Of a stretch of 31,222 nucleotides of DNA, positions 22,646 to 31,222 are shown piece by piece. The DNA comes from Syntrophomonadaceae bacterium. Its GTDB lineage: Bacteria; Bacillota; Dethiobacteria; DTU022. Under the pieces are notes generated by a model. That model was given only the letters and a program-made list of their open reading frames with translations, had not been told where the DNA came from and ran no database searches. Every line of letters begins with the position of its first letter. Positions within the stretch are counted from its first letter, which is position 1. Where the stretch lies: assembly GCA_007136055.1 (NCBI GenBank), contig SLHT01000259.1, positions 1 through 31,222 on the forward strand, written 5' to 3'. A program made the position numbers and the translations under genes.

Positions 22646-25600
22646 AAACCACCTACTATAAAAGGCCGGAAATCCTTGCCAAACCACAACTCGAGCAAGG
22701 ACACGCGGTAATCGAAGCCTCGGCGGGAACAGGCAAGACCTTCACTCTTGAACACCTGGTGCTGGACCTGGTAATAAATAGCGAGGCTAAAATAGAAGAG
22801 ATTCTGGTCGTCACTTTTACCGAGGCGGCAACACGGGAACTGCGCGAACGGATCAGGACGCTGATTCGCAAAGTCTGCAATGGGGAAGGGGAAGCAGGGC
22901 TGCCCGCCGACCCGGCCAACTACTGGGAGATCGATGACGCTGTCAGAAGCCGCCTGCTCGAAGCGCTTTTCCGCTTTGACGGAGCTGCCATATCGACAAT
23001 ACACGGTTTCTGCCAGCGCATCCTTTCCGAACAGGCTTTCCTTGGAGGGCGGCTGTTCGAGCAGGAACACGTAGAGGGCACGGAAATGTTCGGGCTCGCT
23101 TTCCGGGAGGAAGTACGCCTGGCACTGGCAGAAGAAGGCCCGGTGGGCGAAAACTTAAGATTGTGGATAGAACAGGAAAATACCCTGGAAGACCTGGAAA
23201 AACTATTATACAGATGCCACCGGGAGGGCTGTCCGGACCGCTGCCCGGTTACCCCTCTATGGGATCCGCAGGGAATGTTGGAAGCGGCGGAAAGGCTTCC
23301 GGCAGCCGAGGAATTGAAATTGGCCGCCCGGGAGTTATTCACAGAAAAGCTAACCATCGGGGGCTTTGAGAAACTTCTTGACAGGCTCTTTACAGTTCTG
23401 GCAGTGATCAATGAGACAGAAAACCCACAAGAAGCGGCTTCCCTATTCACAGATTGGGCGAAAAAAGAGTGCACAATAAATAAAGCTAAAAAGAAACAGA
23501 TCGATCACCTCTCCGCTGCGGCAGGCAGGCCCGGGGCGCCGGATGTGTGGAAAAACCTGTCTGCCGGACTGGATGAAATAACTAAGCGGGCCGCCTCTGT
23601 TGCCAGTTTCTTCGCCTACGAACTGCTGCCGCGGGTACAGTTACGGTTATCCGCGAGAAAGCTTTCTCTCGGGCTGATCGACTACGATGACATGCTGCTC
23701 GGAGTGCAGGAAACTTTACAGGGAAGCGATTCTAAAACGCTTTTAGATACCCTCAGGGGACGCTGGACCTACGCCCTGGTCGACGAATTCCAGGATACCG
23801 ACCCTGTACAGTGGGATATTTTCAAGCGCATTTTTGTCAATGGTTCAGGCCCTCACCGCCTCTTTATCATCGGCGATCCCAAGCAGGCTATTTACAGCTT
23901 CAGGGGGGCGGATGTACATACCTACGAACTGGCAAAAGAAAACCTCGTTGAAAAACACGGCGCCTCGCGCTTACCGCTCGTTTATAACTACCGTTCCACC
24001 GGGACTTTAATCGACGCGGTCAACGAAATCCTCACGGTTGAGGACGCCTGCGAAAACGTCTTTTTTGACGGCCTTAACCATTACGACGAACCCGTAAAGT
24101 GCGGAGACAAGACCCGTACCGCTGATATAACAGGCCAACCGGCGGCCCCGGTCCATCTTCTGCACCTTCACGGCAAAGATGAAAAACTTTCCGCCCGGTC
24201 TGTGAGGCGGGGTGTTGCCTGTTTTATTGCTGAAGAAATATTACGTATAACAAGTCCGGATCAAGCCCTTGTAACGAGCGGCAGAGATAAAGATCCGGCG
24301 CCGATCAAGCTGAGCGATATCTATATCCTGACCCGTTCCGGAAAAGAAGGCCGGGACATCGGCGAGGTGCTTCGCCGCTACGGCGTCCCCCACGCTTTCT
24401 ACAAACAGGAGGGACTCTTTAAGACTGCCGAAGCTGAAGACATTCACAGACTGCTGCGCGCTATCGATTCGCCTGCGGAACCTGCCGAAAGGATGGCGGC
24501 CTGGCTGACTCCTTTTTTTGGGATAGCCCTCCAGGATCTTCCCAACTGGCAGTATGCCGGTGAGAATTATCCGCTGACCACCCTGCTCCTGAGATGGAAA
24601 AGTCTTGCCGATATGCATGCCTGGTCTCGTCTCTTCGACGCTATTTTAAAAGAATCCGGGCTGGTCAGGCGCCTTATCTTTTCCGGTGCAGAACGCGCTC
24701 TTACCAACTACCTTCACCTTTTTGAGCTGCTTCAGGCTGAAGCCCACTCGCACCCGGTTACGATCACCGAACTGGCCCGCGGGTTAAAAGCCCGCATCGA
24801 CGGCCGGAAAATGCCGGAGGGCCGGGAAGGCGACGTTCAGCGCCTGGAGACAGACAAGGAAGCAGTCCAGATTCTGACAATGCACAAGGCTAAAGGCCTC
24901 GAAGCCGAGGTGGTCTTCATCGGCGGAGGTTTTGGCAATCCGCCTGAAAGCAACCCAAAAATGAACATCTATCATGTCAACAACGAGCGCCGCCTTCATA
25001 TTGGCAATGCAACAGGTCAGATAGTGGAAGCTATTGCCCGGGAAATAAACGAGGAAAACCAGCGTCTGATGTATGTTGCCATCACCAGGGCAAAATCGCG
25101 GCTCTACCTGCCCTACTTCGGGGAAGCCCCGGAGAAAATAGCAGTTAAAGATAGCTACGGTTATAAAAACCTGGGCGTTTTTTACAGAAAGCTGCAGAAA
25201 CAACTCGACCTGCTTCGCAGACAGGGACGGCTGGGAGTAAAAAGCCGCTTTGTCCTGCGGATTGCTTCCTGTGAACAGCGGCCTCCGGGCGAGCAAGAAA
25301 AAGAGTTATCCCTGGCAGGCTGGCCGGAAGAAGACCTCTTGGAGATGCCGGAATCAAGCGTCGAAGAGGCTGCCCGGATTATGCCCGGACGCCGGGGTGT
25401 ACTTCTGACCAGCTATACACGTATGAGCCGCGGCAAAATCTGGCAGGCGCCTGCCGCGGACCTAGACGATCAGGCCGCAAGGCGTGATGAAGAGGTCTCC
25501 GGTGAAGCTATGCCGGAAGTGGAACAGGCAGCTGGCATTGCTGCTGAAAACGAATCCGGGGCACCCGGGGAAACAGTGACAATCCCCGGGGGGCGGGAAG

Positions 25601-26352
25601 CCGGAATTTTTCTGCATGCCCTCCTCGAGAGCACCCCGGTTGAAGAGATCAACGCGCTCAGCTTTGAACAGTGGTCAGCATTGGAGCAGGCCCGGAAGCG
25701 CGCTGAAACCATCGCCAGGGGTCATAGCTTTTCAGAAATTTACATCCCTCAGGCGCTGAAATTGGCCTATGCTGCCCTTAGAACACCTGTTAGCGTACAG
25801 AGCCGCGAAGGAAAGTCCATCCTGGAAATGCCCGGCGGCTTTGCTTCCGGGAAACGCCACTGCGCGGAAATGTCTTTTGTCTACCCTATACCTGAAACCT
25901 TTCATCCCCTGCTTGGTCAGAGCGGAACCCGCTTGGAAAATGTCGACCGCCTGCCCTTTGAGGCCCTGCGCGGCTACCTGCAGGGTTTAATCGACCTTGT
26001 CTTCGAAAAGGATGAGAAGATCTACATGCTCGACTGGAAAAGCGACCACCTGCCCTCTTACGAACAGGAAATTCTTGATGCGCATATTGATAACAACTAC
26101 AAACTGCAGGCGCAGGTCTATGCTTTGGCTGTAACCCGCCTGCTAGGGATTAAAACTGAAAAAGAATATGAGAGAAGTTTCGGCGGGATTCTTTATGTTT
26201 TCATTCGTGGCATCCAATCAAGCTGCACAGGACATAACTCGAAAGGTATATGGTATTCCAGGCCGTTCTGGAATGAAATTACCGCGTGGGAGCAGGGGCT
26301 GTTAACGCGCAGGGATTGGGGCGACCAGGTAATCGAGCAGGTGATCAGGTAA
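22642..26352 (+). CDS. recB: RecB, exodeoxyribonuclease V subunit beta (helicase-nuclease)
   Basis: This is an SF1A (UvrD-like) 3'-5' helicase plus nuclease of 1236 residues. Helicase motifs are in order: Walker A AGTGKT at 28-33, TFTEAATRELRERI, STIHGFCQRIL, VDEFQDTDP (380-388), IGDPKQAIYSFRGAD, YNYRSTGTLI, TMHKAKGLEAEVVF and YVAITRAKSRLYL. The C-terminal RecB-type nuclease keeps all expected metal ligands: H992 (FLHALLE), D1118 (GLIDLVF), D1131 and K1133 (LDWKS), then QAQVYALAV. It should unwind from a DNA end together with RecD and cut until a Chi-like site is met. GGAGGT within the recC end serves as ribosome site. At 1236 residues it is close to E. coli RecB (1180). Confidence 0.95.
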   Translation: MKTTYYKRPEILAKPQLEQGHAVIEASAGTGKTFTLEHLVLDLVINSEAKIEEILVVTFTEAATRELRERIRTLIRKVCNGEGEAGLPADPANYWEIDDAVRSRLLEALFRFDGAAISTIHGFCQRILSEQAFLGGRLFEQEHVEGTEMFGLAFREEVRLALAEEGPVGENLRLWIEQENTLEDLEKLLYRCHREGCPDRCPVTPLWDPQGMLEAAERLPAAEELKLAARELFTEKLTIGGFEKLLDRLFTVLAVINETENPQEAASLFTDWAKKECTINKAKKKQIDHLSAAAGRPGAPDVWKNLSAGLDEITKRAASVASFFAYELLPRVQLRLSARKLSLGLIDYDDMLLGVQETLQGSDSKTLLDTLRGRWTYALVDEFQDTDPVQWDIFKRIFVNGSGPHRLFIIGDPKQAIYSFRGADVHTYELAKENLVEKHGASRLPLVYNYRSTGTLIDAVNEILTVEDACENVFFDGLNHYDEPVKCGDKTRTADITGQPAAPVHLLHLHGKDEKLSARSVRRGVACFIAEEILRITSPDQALVTSGRDKDPAPIKLSDIYILTRSGKEGRDIGEVLRRYGVPHAFYKQEGLFKTAEAEDIHRLLRAIDSPAEPAERMAAWLTPFFGIALQDLPNWQYAGENYPLTTLLLRWKSLADMHAWSRLFDAILKESGLVRRLIFSGAERALTNYLHLFELLQAEAHSHPVTITELARGLKARIDGRKMPEGREGDVQRLETDKEAVQILTMHKAKGLEAEVVFIGGGFGNPPESNPKMNIYHVNNERRLHIGNATGQIVEAIAREINEENQRLMYVAITRAKSRLYLPYFGEAPEKIAVKDSYGYKNLGVFYRKLQKQLDLLRRQGRLGVKSRFVLRIASCEQRPPGEQEKELSLAGWPEEDLLEMPESSVEEAARIMPGRRGVLLTSYTRMSRGKIWQAPAADLDDQAARRDEEVSGEAMPEVEQAAGIAAENESGAPGETVTIPGGREAGIFLHALLESTPVEEINALSFEQWSALEQARKRAETIARGHSFSEIYIPQALKLAYAALRTPVSVQSREGKSILEMPGGFASGKRHCAEMSFVYPIPETFHPLLGQSGTRLENVDRLPFEALRGYLQGLIDLVFEKDEKIYMLDWKSDHLPSYEQEILDAHIDNNYKLQAQVYALAVTRLLGIKTEKEYERSFGGILYVFIRGIQSSCTGHNSKGIWYSRPFWNEITAWEQGLLTRRDWGDQVIEQVIR

Positions 26353-26454
26353 TAATCCGGGGAAAAGGCAGATCACAGACCTTAACCCGGCTTGATGAAC
26401 ACTGAGAGTATCCGCAATATTTTAACTGATTCTTTTATGAAAGGGATTGTTATC

Positions 26455-28503
26455 ATGGCTGCGATAAATAGTTGGACTCCAATGGGCTGCGGCGCAACAG
26501 CTATGGGAGTCCTCCCCGGCAAAGAGACGCGAGGCGCCCCCGTTTTTCCCTGCGATTTAGTACCCAGAATAGAGCATCTGGACCTGGGTATCGAAGACGT
26601 TTTCCTGGCCTGGGAAATTTCACGTCTGGCCGGTGAGGGAACAAGCCCGGAACTATACCGGGCCCTGGTTTTGCTCATTCTTGCAGCCCGGGTTCTCTCC
26701 GGCGAAGGCAGCACCAGGCTGCCGCTCGTTCAGGGCGGCCACCTGGACCGGACCCTGGATGAATTTAAAGCAACTGACAGTGAGCGAAAAGCAATCATCA
26801 CCCTTCTCGACGAAGCGCAGGAGATCAGCATGGGTTCAAGGAATTCAAGCCTTTCCAATATATTCGGCGGAGCGGGGAGCTACCGGCCACTGATTATCGA
26901 TCAAAGCTGTCTTTACCTTCAGAAACTCCATGTTTTAGAAGCCCGTGTCGGTGCAGCCCTTCATGAACTCATCAGCGACTCAATAGCAGAAGAACCGGAC
27001 CCTGCCATTGAAAGCGCCCTGGACGAGGTCTTCAGCTTTCCACCCGGTGGCGCTGCCGGAAGTATCGAACTGGACAGTGAACAGAAAGCAGCTGTGCGCG
27101 CTTCGTTAAACGGCCGAATAGCGATTGTCAGCGGCAGGCCGGGCAGCGGGAAAACATCCATCGTAGCCAGCGTGCTGCGGGTGCTGGCCCGGACCGGCAA
27201 TCCACCCCTGGAGTCAATAGCCCTTGCCGCTCCAACCGGGAAAGCAGCCGACAGGATGCGCCGGTCAATAGCCGATCATCTATCCGCAATTCCTGACGCC
27301 GGGGCAGCCGACCAAAAACTCGCCGAGGACTGTCCCCCTTCCTCCACCCTACACCGGCTGCTCGGTTACATCCCCGGCCGCCTGGAGCGTTTCAGGCACA
27401 ATCAGAATAACCCGATTTCCGAACAGCTGATCATTATTGATGAAAGCTCGATGATTGACCTGGCTATAATGGACCATCTTCTGCGCGCCCTGCAGCCCGA
27501 AGCACGCGTGGTTTTCCTTGGTGATGCAGACCAGCTTCCCTCAATCGAAACAGGAGCTGTTTTAAGAGACCTGTGCCGGTCACATCTTGCAAATAAACAG
27601 GGCCGTGTGGCAGTACTGAAAATGAGCTACCGGGCGCGGGAAGAAGACATAAGCGGAAAGAGAATCCTCGATGCGGCGGCTGCCATCAACGAAGGCGCAT
27701 CCCCTGCTGAAGCAGGCGGGGGCAGGGCAGTGGTAAAAAGGATGCAGGCGCAGGAGATTCTTTTCGAGGGAATCGAACACCTTGAACCGGGCACCGAGTC
27801 GCAGAGGGTTAAATTTTTTGCTAAATGGCATGAACGGCTGCGCAGTTCAATGCCTGACCTGGAAGAACGCCTCTCGCGCGCCTATGAAGCCGGCCCCTCG
27901 GGATTCGATCAGCAAACCACGGTCGCTTTGCGGGAAATTTTCAATCACTACGAGCGGTTCAAGATTCTGTGCGTAACCAGGATTACTGCAGGTGGGACAG
28001 GATCGGAGTTTGTCAATACCTGGTTTCACACTCGCTGGATAGAATCCCGGGGAGAAGAAAACAAGGCTGCGGGATCCTCCAACTTTCAGGTAGGCGAACC
28101 GGTAATGATAACCCGTAACGATTATTCGCTGCGACTCTACAACGGAGATTCGGGCCTGGTGCTGATAGTGTCACCTGAAGCAGGGACAAGACACCGCCGG
28201 GCAGAACCGATGGCTGTCTTCCCACGCGGCGGCAGTTTTGTGGCCTTTCCTTTAGAAGCCCTGCGCGGACGCCTTGAACGGGCCTGGGCCACCACTGTGC
28301 ACAAGGCCCAGGGCTCGGAGCACGAAAACGTCACCATCCTGCTGCCCGAAGTTCATGTCCGGCCGCTCACGCGTGAACTGCTCTACACGGCCGTGACACG
28401 GGCTAAAAAATCGGTGGTGATTATTGGCAGCGGGGAAGTGCTCGAATCAGGTGTAAAGCGCACTATGGAAAGGGCATCAGGTCTGGCTGACATCCTCGGG
28501 TAA
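26455..28503 (+). CDS. recD: RecD, exodeoxyribonuclease V subunit alpha (5'-3' helicase)
   Basis: This SF1B helicase completes the RecBCD complex. Counted from the chosen start it has 682 residues. An N-terminal RecB-binding domain (with LYLQKLHVLEARV near 160) is followed by Walker A GRPGSGKT (227-234), APTGKAADRM, IIDESSMIDL, GDADQLPSIETGAVLRDL, and the C-terminal pair TTVHKAQGSEHENV and LYTAVTRAKKSVV. The length and the N-domain fit RecD of RecBCD rather than the longer RecD2 often found in Firmicutes. The frame is open from TTG at 26392, but ATG at 26455 has AAAGGG nine bases upstream and is preferred. The 102-base gap after recB shows no terminator, so it is likely co-transcribed. A short AAAGAAA/TTTCTTT stem overlaps the stop and may be a weak terminator. 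Confidence 0.92.
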   Translation: MAAINSWTPMGCGATAMGVLPGKETRGAPVFPCDLVPRIEHLDLGIEDVFLAWEISRLAGEGTSPELYRALVLLILAARVLSGEGSTRLPLVQGGHLDRTLDEFKATDSERKAIITLLDEAQEISMGSRNSSLSNIFGGAGSYRPLIIDQSCLYLQKLHVLEARVGAALHELISDSIAEEPDPAIESALDEVFSFPPGGAAGSIELDSEQKAAVRASLNGRIAIVSGRPGSGKTSIVASVLRVLARTGNPPLESIALAAPTGKAADRMRRSIADHLSAIPDAGAADQKLAEDCPPSSTLHRLLGYIPGRLERFRHNQNNPISEQLIIIDESSMIDLAIMDHLLRALQPEARVVFLGDADQLPSIETGAVLRDLCRSHLANKQGRVAVLKMSYRAREEDISGKRILDAAAAINEGASPAEAGGGRAVVKRMQAQEILFEGIEHLEPGTESQRVKFFAKWHERLRSSMPDLEERLSRAYEAGPSGFDQQTTVALREIFNHYERFKILCVTRITAGGTGSEFVNTWFHTRWIESRGEENKAAGSSNFQVGEPVMITRNDYSLRLYNGDSGLVLIVSPEAGTRHRRAEPMAVFPRGGSFVAFPLEALRGRLERAWATTVHKAQGSEHENVTILLPEVHVRPLTRELLYTAVTRAKKSVVIIGSGEVLESGVKRTMERASGLADILG

Positions 28504-28727
28504 AGAAAGCCTTTCTTTTATTCTAACAGCACCGGCAGGCAGCACATTTATATTAAGTAATCAAGATCATGAGAGAATTTGAAAATTTTTGTTTTAGGAA
28601 GATGGCGAGGAACGGAAGTGGGCCCGCAGCAAAAATTTCTCCCCCGTCCGCTAATCGTTATAGAAAGTAGAAAAGCAGGGATTTATTTGTGTTTGTTGTA
28701 ATTTATTATCGAAGGGAGGGAGTCTAA

Positions 28728-30458
28728 ATGAAAAACAGTTCTGAAAAACGTTATCTTGTTAGCGAAAATATGCCTGATCCCGTCATGCAAAGAGAGCTTC
28801 GGCAAATGAAAAACGAACGGGTCATCAATCGGATCTGGAAACGCGACCACACCGTATGGAGCAGCAGCCCTGAGGAAATAAGCAACAGGCTTGGCTGGTT
28901 AAAAAGTCACCGGCTTAGCGGAAAAGACCTGCGGGAGATCAAAGAGTTTATCGAACAGGCCCGGGCTGAGGGTTTCACGCATGCCCTGCTGATGGGGATG
29001 GGCGGATCGAGTATGGCGCCCGAGGTATTTCGCAAGGTATTTGGCGTTCAGGATGGCTATCTTGATCTGCATGTAATCGACAGCACCGATCCCGGGGCGA
29101 TCCTGGAAAAGGAAAATAGCATTGCCCTGTCCAGAACTCTGTTTATTGTAGCGACAAAATCAGGTGGAACGGTAGAAACAATTTCCTTGATGAAATACTT
29201 TTATAACAGGGCAGTCGAGGCGGTCGGCAGGGGAAATGCCGGCAGGCATTTCATCGCCATCACCGACCCCGGCAGCAGCCTGGAGAAAACTGCGACAGAA
29301 CTAAGTTTTAGAAAAACGTTCTTAAATGACCCCGATATCGGCGGCCGCTATTCGGCTCTGTCCTATTTCGGACTTGTCCCGGCAGCTCTAGTCGGCGTCG
29401 ATTTAGAGAAATTGCTGCACTATGCGGAAGCGATGGCACATAATGCCAAAACAGAAATTGAAACGGGCGATGTAGAGAATACCCCAGCATGGCTGGGCAC
29501 TGTTCTCGGGGTCCTTGGCAATAGCGGCCGGGATAAGATTACGCTTATATCCTCACCACCAATCCAACCTTTCGGCGCCTGGATCGAGCAATTGATTGCG
29601 GAAAGCACCGGCAAGGATGGAAAGGGGCTTTTACCTGTTGACGGGGAAACCCCTGCTGTACCGGAAATATATGCAAAGGACCGCCTTTTTATATACTTCC
29701 GCCTGGATGGAGATACAACCCATGAAGAAATAGTAAACAGTTTAAAAACCGCCGGCCATCCGGTCATCCATTTGAACCTGCAGGACATATACAACCTTGG
29801 CGGGGAGTTTTTCCGTTGGATGATGGCAACAGCCGTTGCCGGTTGGGTGATGCAGATTAATCCTTTTAATCAGCCCAATGTCGAATCAGCAAAAGTTTTG
29901 GCCCGCGAGATGGTCTCGGCTTATCGGGATAAGGGCGAACTGCCCTCACTTAAACCTGATCTGAAAATTGACGGCATTGAAGTCTACTGTGGGCAAAAAG
30001 CTGAAAACATGCAGCAAGTCTGGCATCAGTTTCTTAGTCAGGCCAATCCGGGTGAAAACGAAAGTAAAGGGCGGAGCTATTTTTCTATCCAGGCCTACCT
30101 CAAAACTGATCCAGAAATCGACCGCGCCCTGCAGTTGCTTCGAAACAAAATCCAAGCCGCCAGCCGAATGGCAGTTACGGTCGGCTACGGACCACGCTTT
30201 TTACACTCAACCGGTCAGCTCCATAAAGGAGATGCCGGAAACGGCATGTTCATTCAGTTAACTTCGCAAATGCCCGATGATCTGCCGATACCGGATCGGC
30301 CCGGCAGTGACCAATCATCGATAAGCTTCGCTGTTTTGAAAACTGCCCAGGCACTGGGTGACAGACAGGCGCTGATCGATGCCGGCCGTAAAGTGATCCG
30401 CTTTCACCTCGATAAGGACATTAAAGGTTCCTTACAAAAACTTACCGAAACCCTGTAA
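28728..30458 (+). CDS. pgi: Glucose-6-phosphate isomerase, stand-alone form of the transaldolase-fused type
   Basis: The enzyme interconverts glucose-6-phosphate and fructose-6-phosphate in glycolysis and gluconeogenesis. Two SIS folds are seen: GMGGSS at 90-95, TKSGGTVET at 143-151, GGRYSALS at 205-212, the likely catalytic Glu292 in AESTGK, and NQPNVESAK at 381-389. The C-terminal 160 residues, with FLHSTGQLHKGDAGNG (491-506) and a closing ALGDRQAL-GRKV-RFHL segment, are characteristic of the isomerase half of bifunctional transaldolase/glucose-6-phosphate isomerase proteins (about 950 residues). Here the transaldolase half is absent: the gene begins with its own GGGAGGG ribosome site and ATG, and no transaldolase sequence lies in the 224 bases upstream, where I see no other feature. 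Confidence 0.9.
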   Translation: MKNSSEKRYLVSENMPDPVMQRELRQMKNERVINRIWKRDHTVWSSSPEEISNRLGWLKSHRLSGKDLREIKEFIEQARAEGFTHALLMGMGGSSMAPEVFRKVFGVQDGYLDLHVIDSTDPGAILEKENSIALSRTLFIVATKSGGTVETISLMKYFYNRAVEAVGRGNAGRHFIAITDPGSSLEKTATELSFRKTFLNDPDIGGRYSALSYFGLVPAALVGVDLEKLLHYAEAMAHNAKTEIETGDVENTPAWLGTVLGVLGNSGRDKITLISSPPIQPFGAWIEQLIAESTGKDGKGLLPVDGETPAVPEIYAKDRLFIYFRLDGDTTHEEIVNSLKTAGHPVIHLNLQDIYNLGGEFFRWMMATAVAGWVMQINPFNQPNVESAKVLAREMVSAYRDKGELPSLKPDLKIDGIEVYCGQKAENMQQVWHQFLSQANPGENESKGRSYFSIQAYLKTDPEIDRALQLLRNKIQAASRMAVTVGYGPRFLHSTGQLHKGDAGNGMFIQLTSQMPDDLPIPDRPGSDQSSISFAVLKTAQALGDRQALIDAGRKVIRFHLDKDIKGSLQKLTETL

Positions 30459-30505
30459 CAGTAAATTAATATGTTGAAGCCCAAAATAATTATTAAGTTA
30501 GAACC

Positions 30506-30514
30506 TGGTATAAT
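30506..30514 (+). promoter_or_regulatory. Extended -10 promoter of the pepF-like gene
   Basis: TGGTATAAT is a perfect extended -10 element, about 78 bases before the start codon, without an evident -35. Confidence 0.5.
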
Positions 30515-30591
30515 AAGTTTCATAACTTTAATATCAAACTTTTAATTGAAGGTTTTAACATGCAGCCAGGCAGTAGAAAGGATTTGTCTTA

Positions 30592-31222
30592 ATGAAAAAG
30601 CGCTGGGATCTCAATAAACTCTACAAAAGTTTTACTGATCATAAATTTCTACAGGACCGGAAAAAGTTTACCGAACACTTAAGCTCTCTGGAAAAATGGG
30701 ATTCGGACATTTCAGACGATAATATAGCAACAGCCGAAATATTTATACAACATCTAACTGAATTGTATGAAGTTTACACCAGGCTATACGCTTACTCCAT
30801 CCTAACCGTTAGTGTGGATGCCCGCAACGAAGAAGGCCTGAAAATAATCGAGGAGTTGGAAAAGGAGGCCACCCGGCTGACCGGCCCAAGGGTCAGATTT
30901 CAGATGTGGTTAAGCGATCTGAATAACTTGACAGACTTAATACGAAGTTCTGCTTTGCTGGAGGAGCATACTTTTTTCCTGGAGGAGCTGGTTAAAAAAA
31001 GCCGCTACCTGTTATCAGAAAAAGAAGAAACGATTATTGCAGAACTACAACAAACCGGTTCTTCAGCCTGGACCAGGCTTCACGAAAAACTGACCTCCAC
31101 CCTGATGGTCGAAGTGGAACTGGAAGGAAAAATAAAAAAGCTGCCCCTGCCCGAAGCCAGAAACCTGGCCTTTAAAAAAGACCCCCGGGTTCGCCAAAGC
31201 GGTTATAGCGCTGAATTAAAAG
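30592..31222 (+). CDS. pepF: Oligoendopeptidase F (M3 family), N-terminal part, cut by the window end
   Basis: Translation from ATG 30592 runs open for 210 codons to the window edge. It begins MKKRWDLNKLYKSF, the typical WDLxxLY opening of PepF, and contains SRYLLSEKEETIIAELQQTG and SAWTRLHEKLTSTL, which match the helical N-terminal domain of this family. The enzyme is a cytoplasmic zinc peptidase that degrades short peptides. The HExxH active site lies beyond the window and cannot be checked. GAAAGGAT about ten bases before the ATG is the ribosome site, and an extended -10 promoter precedes it, so the gene is probably transcribed separately from pgi. Confidence 0.88.
   Translation, partial: MKKRWDLNKLYKSFTDHKFLQDRKKFTEHLSSLEKWDSDISDDNIATAEIFIQHLTELYEVYTRLYAYSILTVSVDARNEEGLKIIEELEKEATRLTGPRVRFQMWLSDLNNLTDLIRSSALLEEHTFFLEELVKKSRYLLSEKEETIIAELQQTGSSAWTRLHEKLTSTLMVEVELEGKIKKLPLPEARNLAFKKDPRVRQSGYSAELK

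Noticed and set aside
28600..28660. GC-rich stretch between recD and pgi that could be a structured RNA
   Set aside because: No stable paired arms or known riboswitch core could be traced by eye.

Overview
The window looks like chromosomal DNA of an anaerobic, Gram-positive-type bacterium, most likely an uncultured member of the Clostridia or a related Firmicutes lineage. This rests on strong AGGAGG-type ribosome binding sites, TTGACA/TATAAT and extended -10 (TGnTATAAT) promoters, GTG and TTG starts, a G5-M23 cell-wall peptidase, a desulforedoxin-like metal site and a PepF-type peptidase. The assignment is inference, since no rRNA or marker gene is present. I see no tRNA, rRNA, CRISPR array, transposase or prophage.

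Left part (1-9,150), all on the minus strand. First comes an AT-rich gene fusing two PAS domains to the C-terminal third of a heavy-metal P-type ATPase. It is followed by a membrane-anchored G5-M23 peptidase and by the remains of a GNAT acetyltransferase. Next is a probable operon of SDR oxidoreductase, LysA/ODC-like PLP decarboxylase and small membrane protein with its own promoter. A large penicillin-acylase-family Ntn hydrolase lies just upstream. These four genes may form one amide/amine pathway, which I cannot name.

Middle part (9,100-18,460). A divergent promoter pair separates the acylase from a GlsB/YeaQ-type protein (apparent CTG start) and a 54-residue membrane protein, ended by a strong bidirectional terminator. 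Then follow a lipoprotein, an MFS transporter, a small protein with a C-terminal CxxC...CC metal site, a YihY/BrkB membrane protein with a C-terminal winged helix, a two-TM potassium channel with tandem RCK domains, a metallophosphoesterase and an orphan CbiA-type amidotransferase.

Right part (18,700-31,222). A complete recC-recB-recD operon, by eye richer in GC than its surroundings, encodes a RecBCD helicase-nuclease. This is notable because Firmicutes usually carry AddAB. It is followed by a stand-alone glucose-6-phosphate isomerase of the kind normally fused to transaldolase, and by the start of an oligoendopeptidase F gene cut by the window edge.

The observations most worth checking are the PAS/P-type ATPase chimera, the RecBCD operon, the acylase-SDR-decarboxylase cluster, two apparent CTG-initiated genes, a short repeat placed directly behind two stop codons, and a GNAT pseudogene in which two tandem TAA codons occupy a position where the family normally has Tyr-Tyr.
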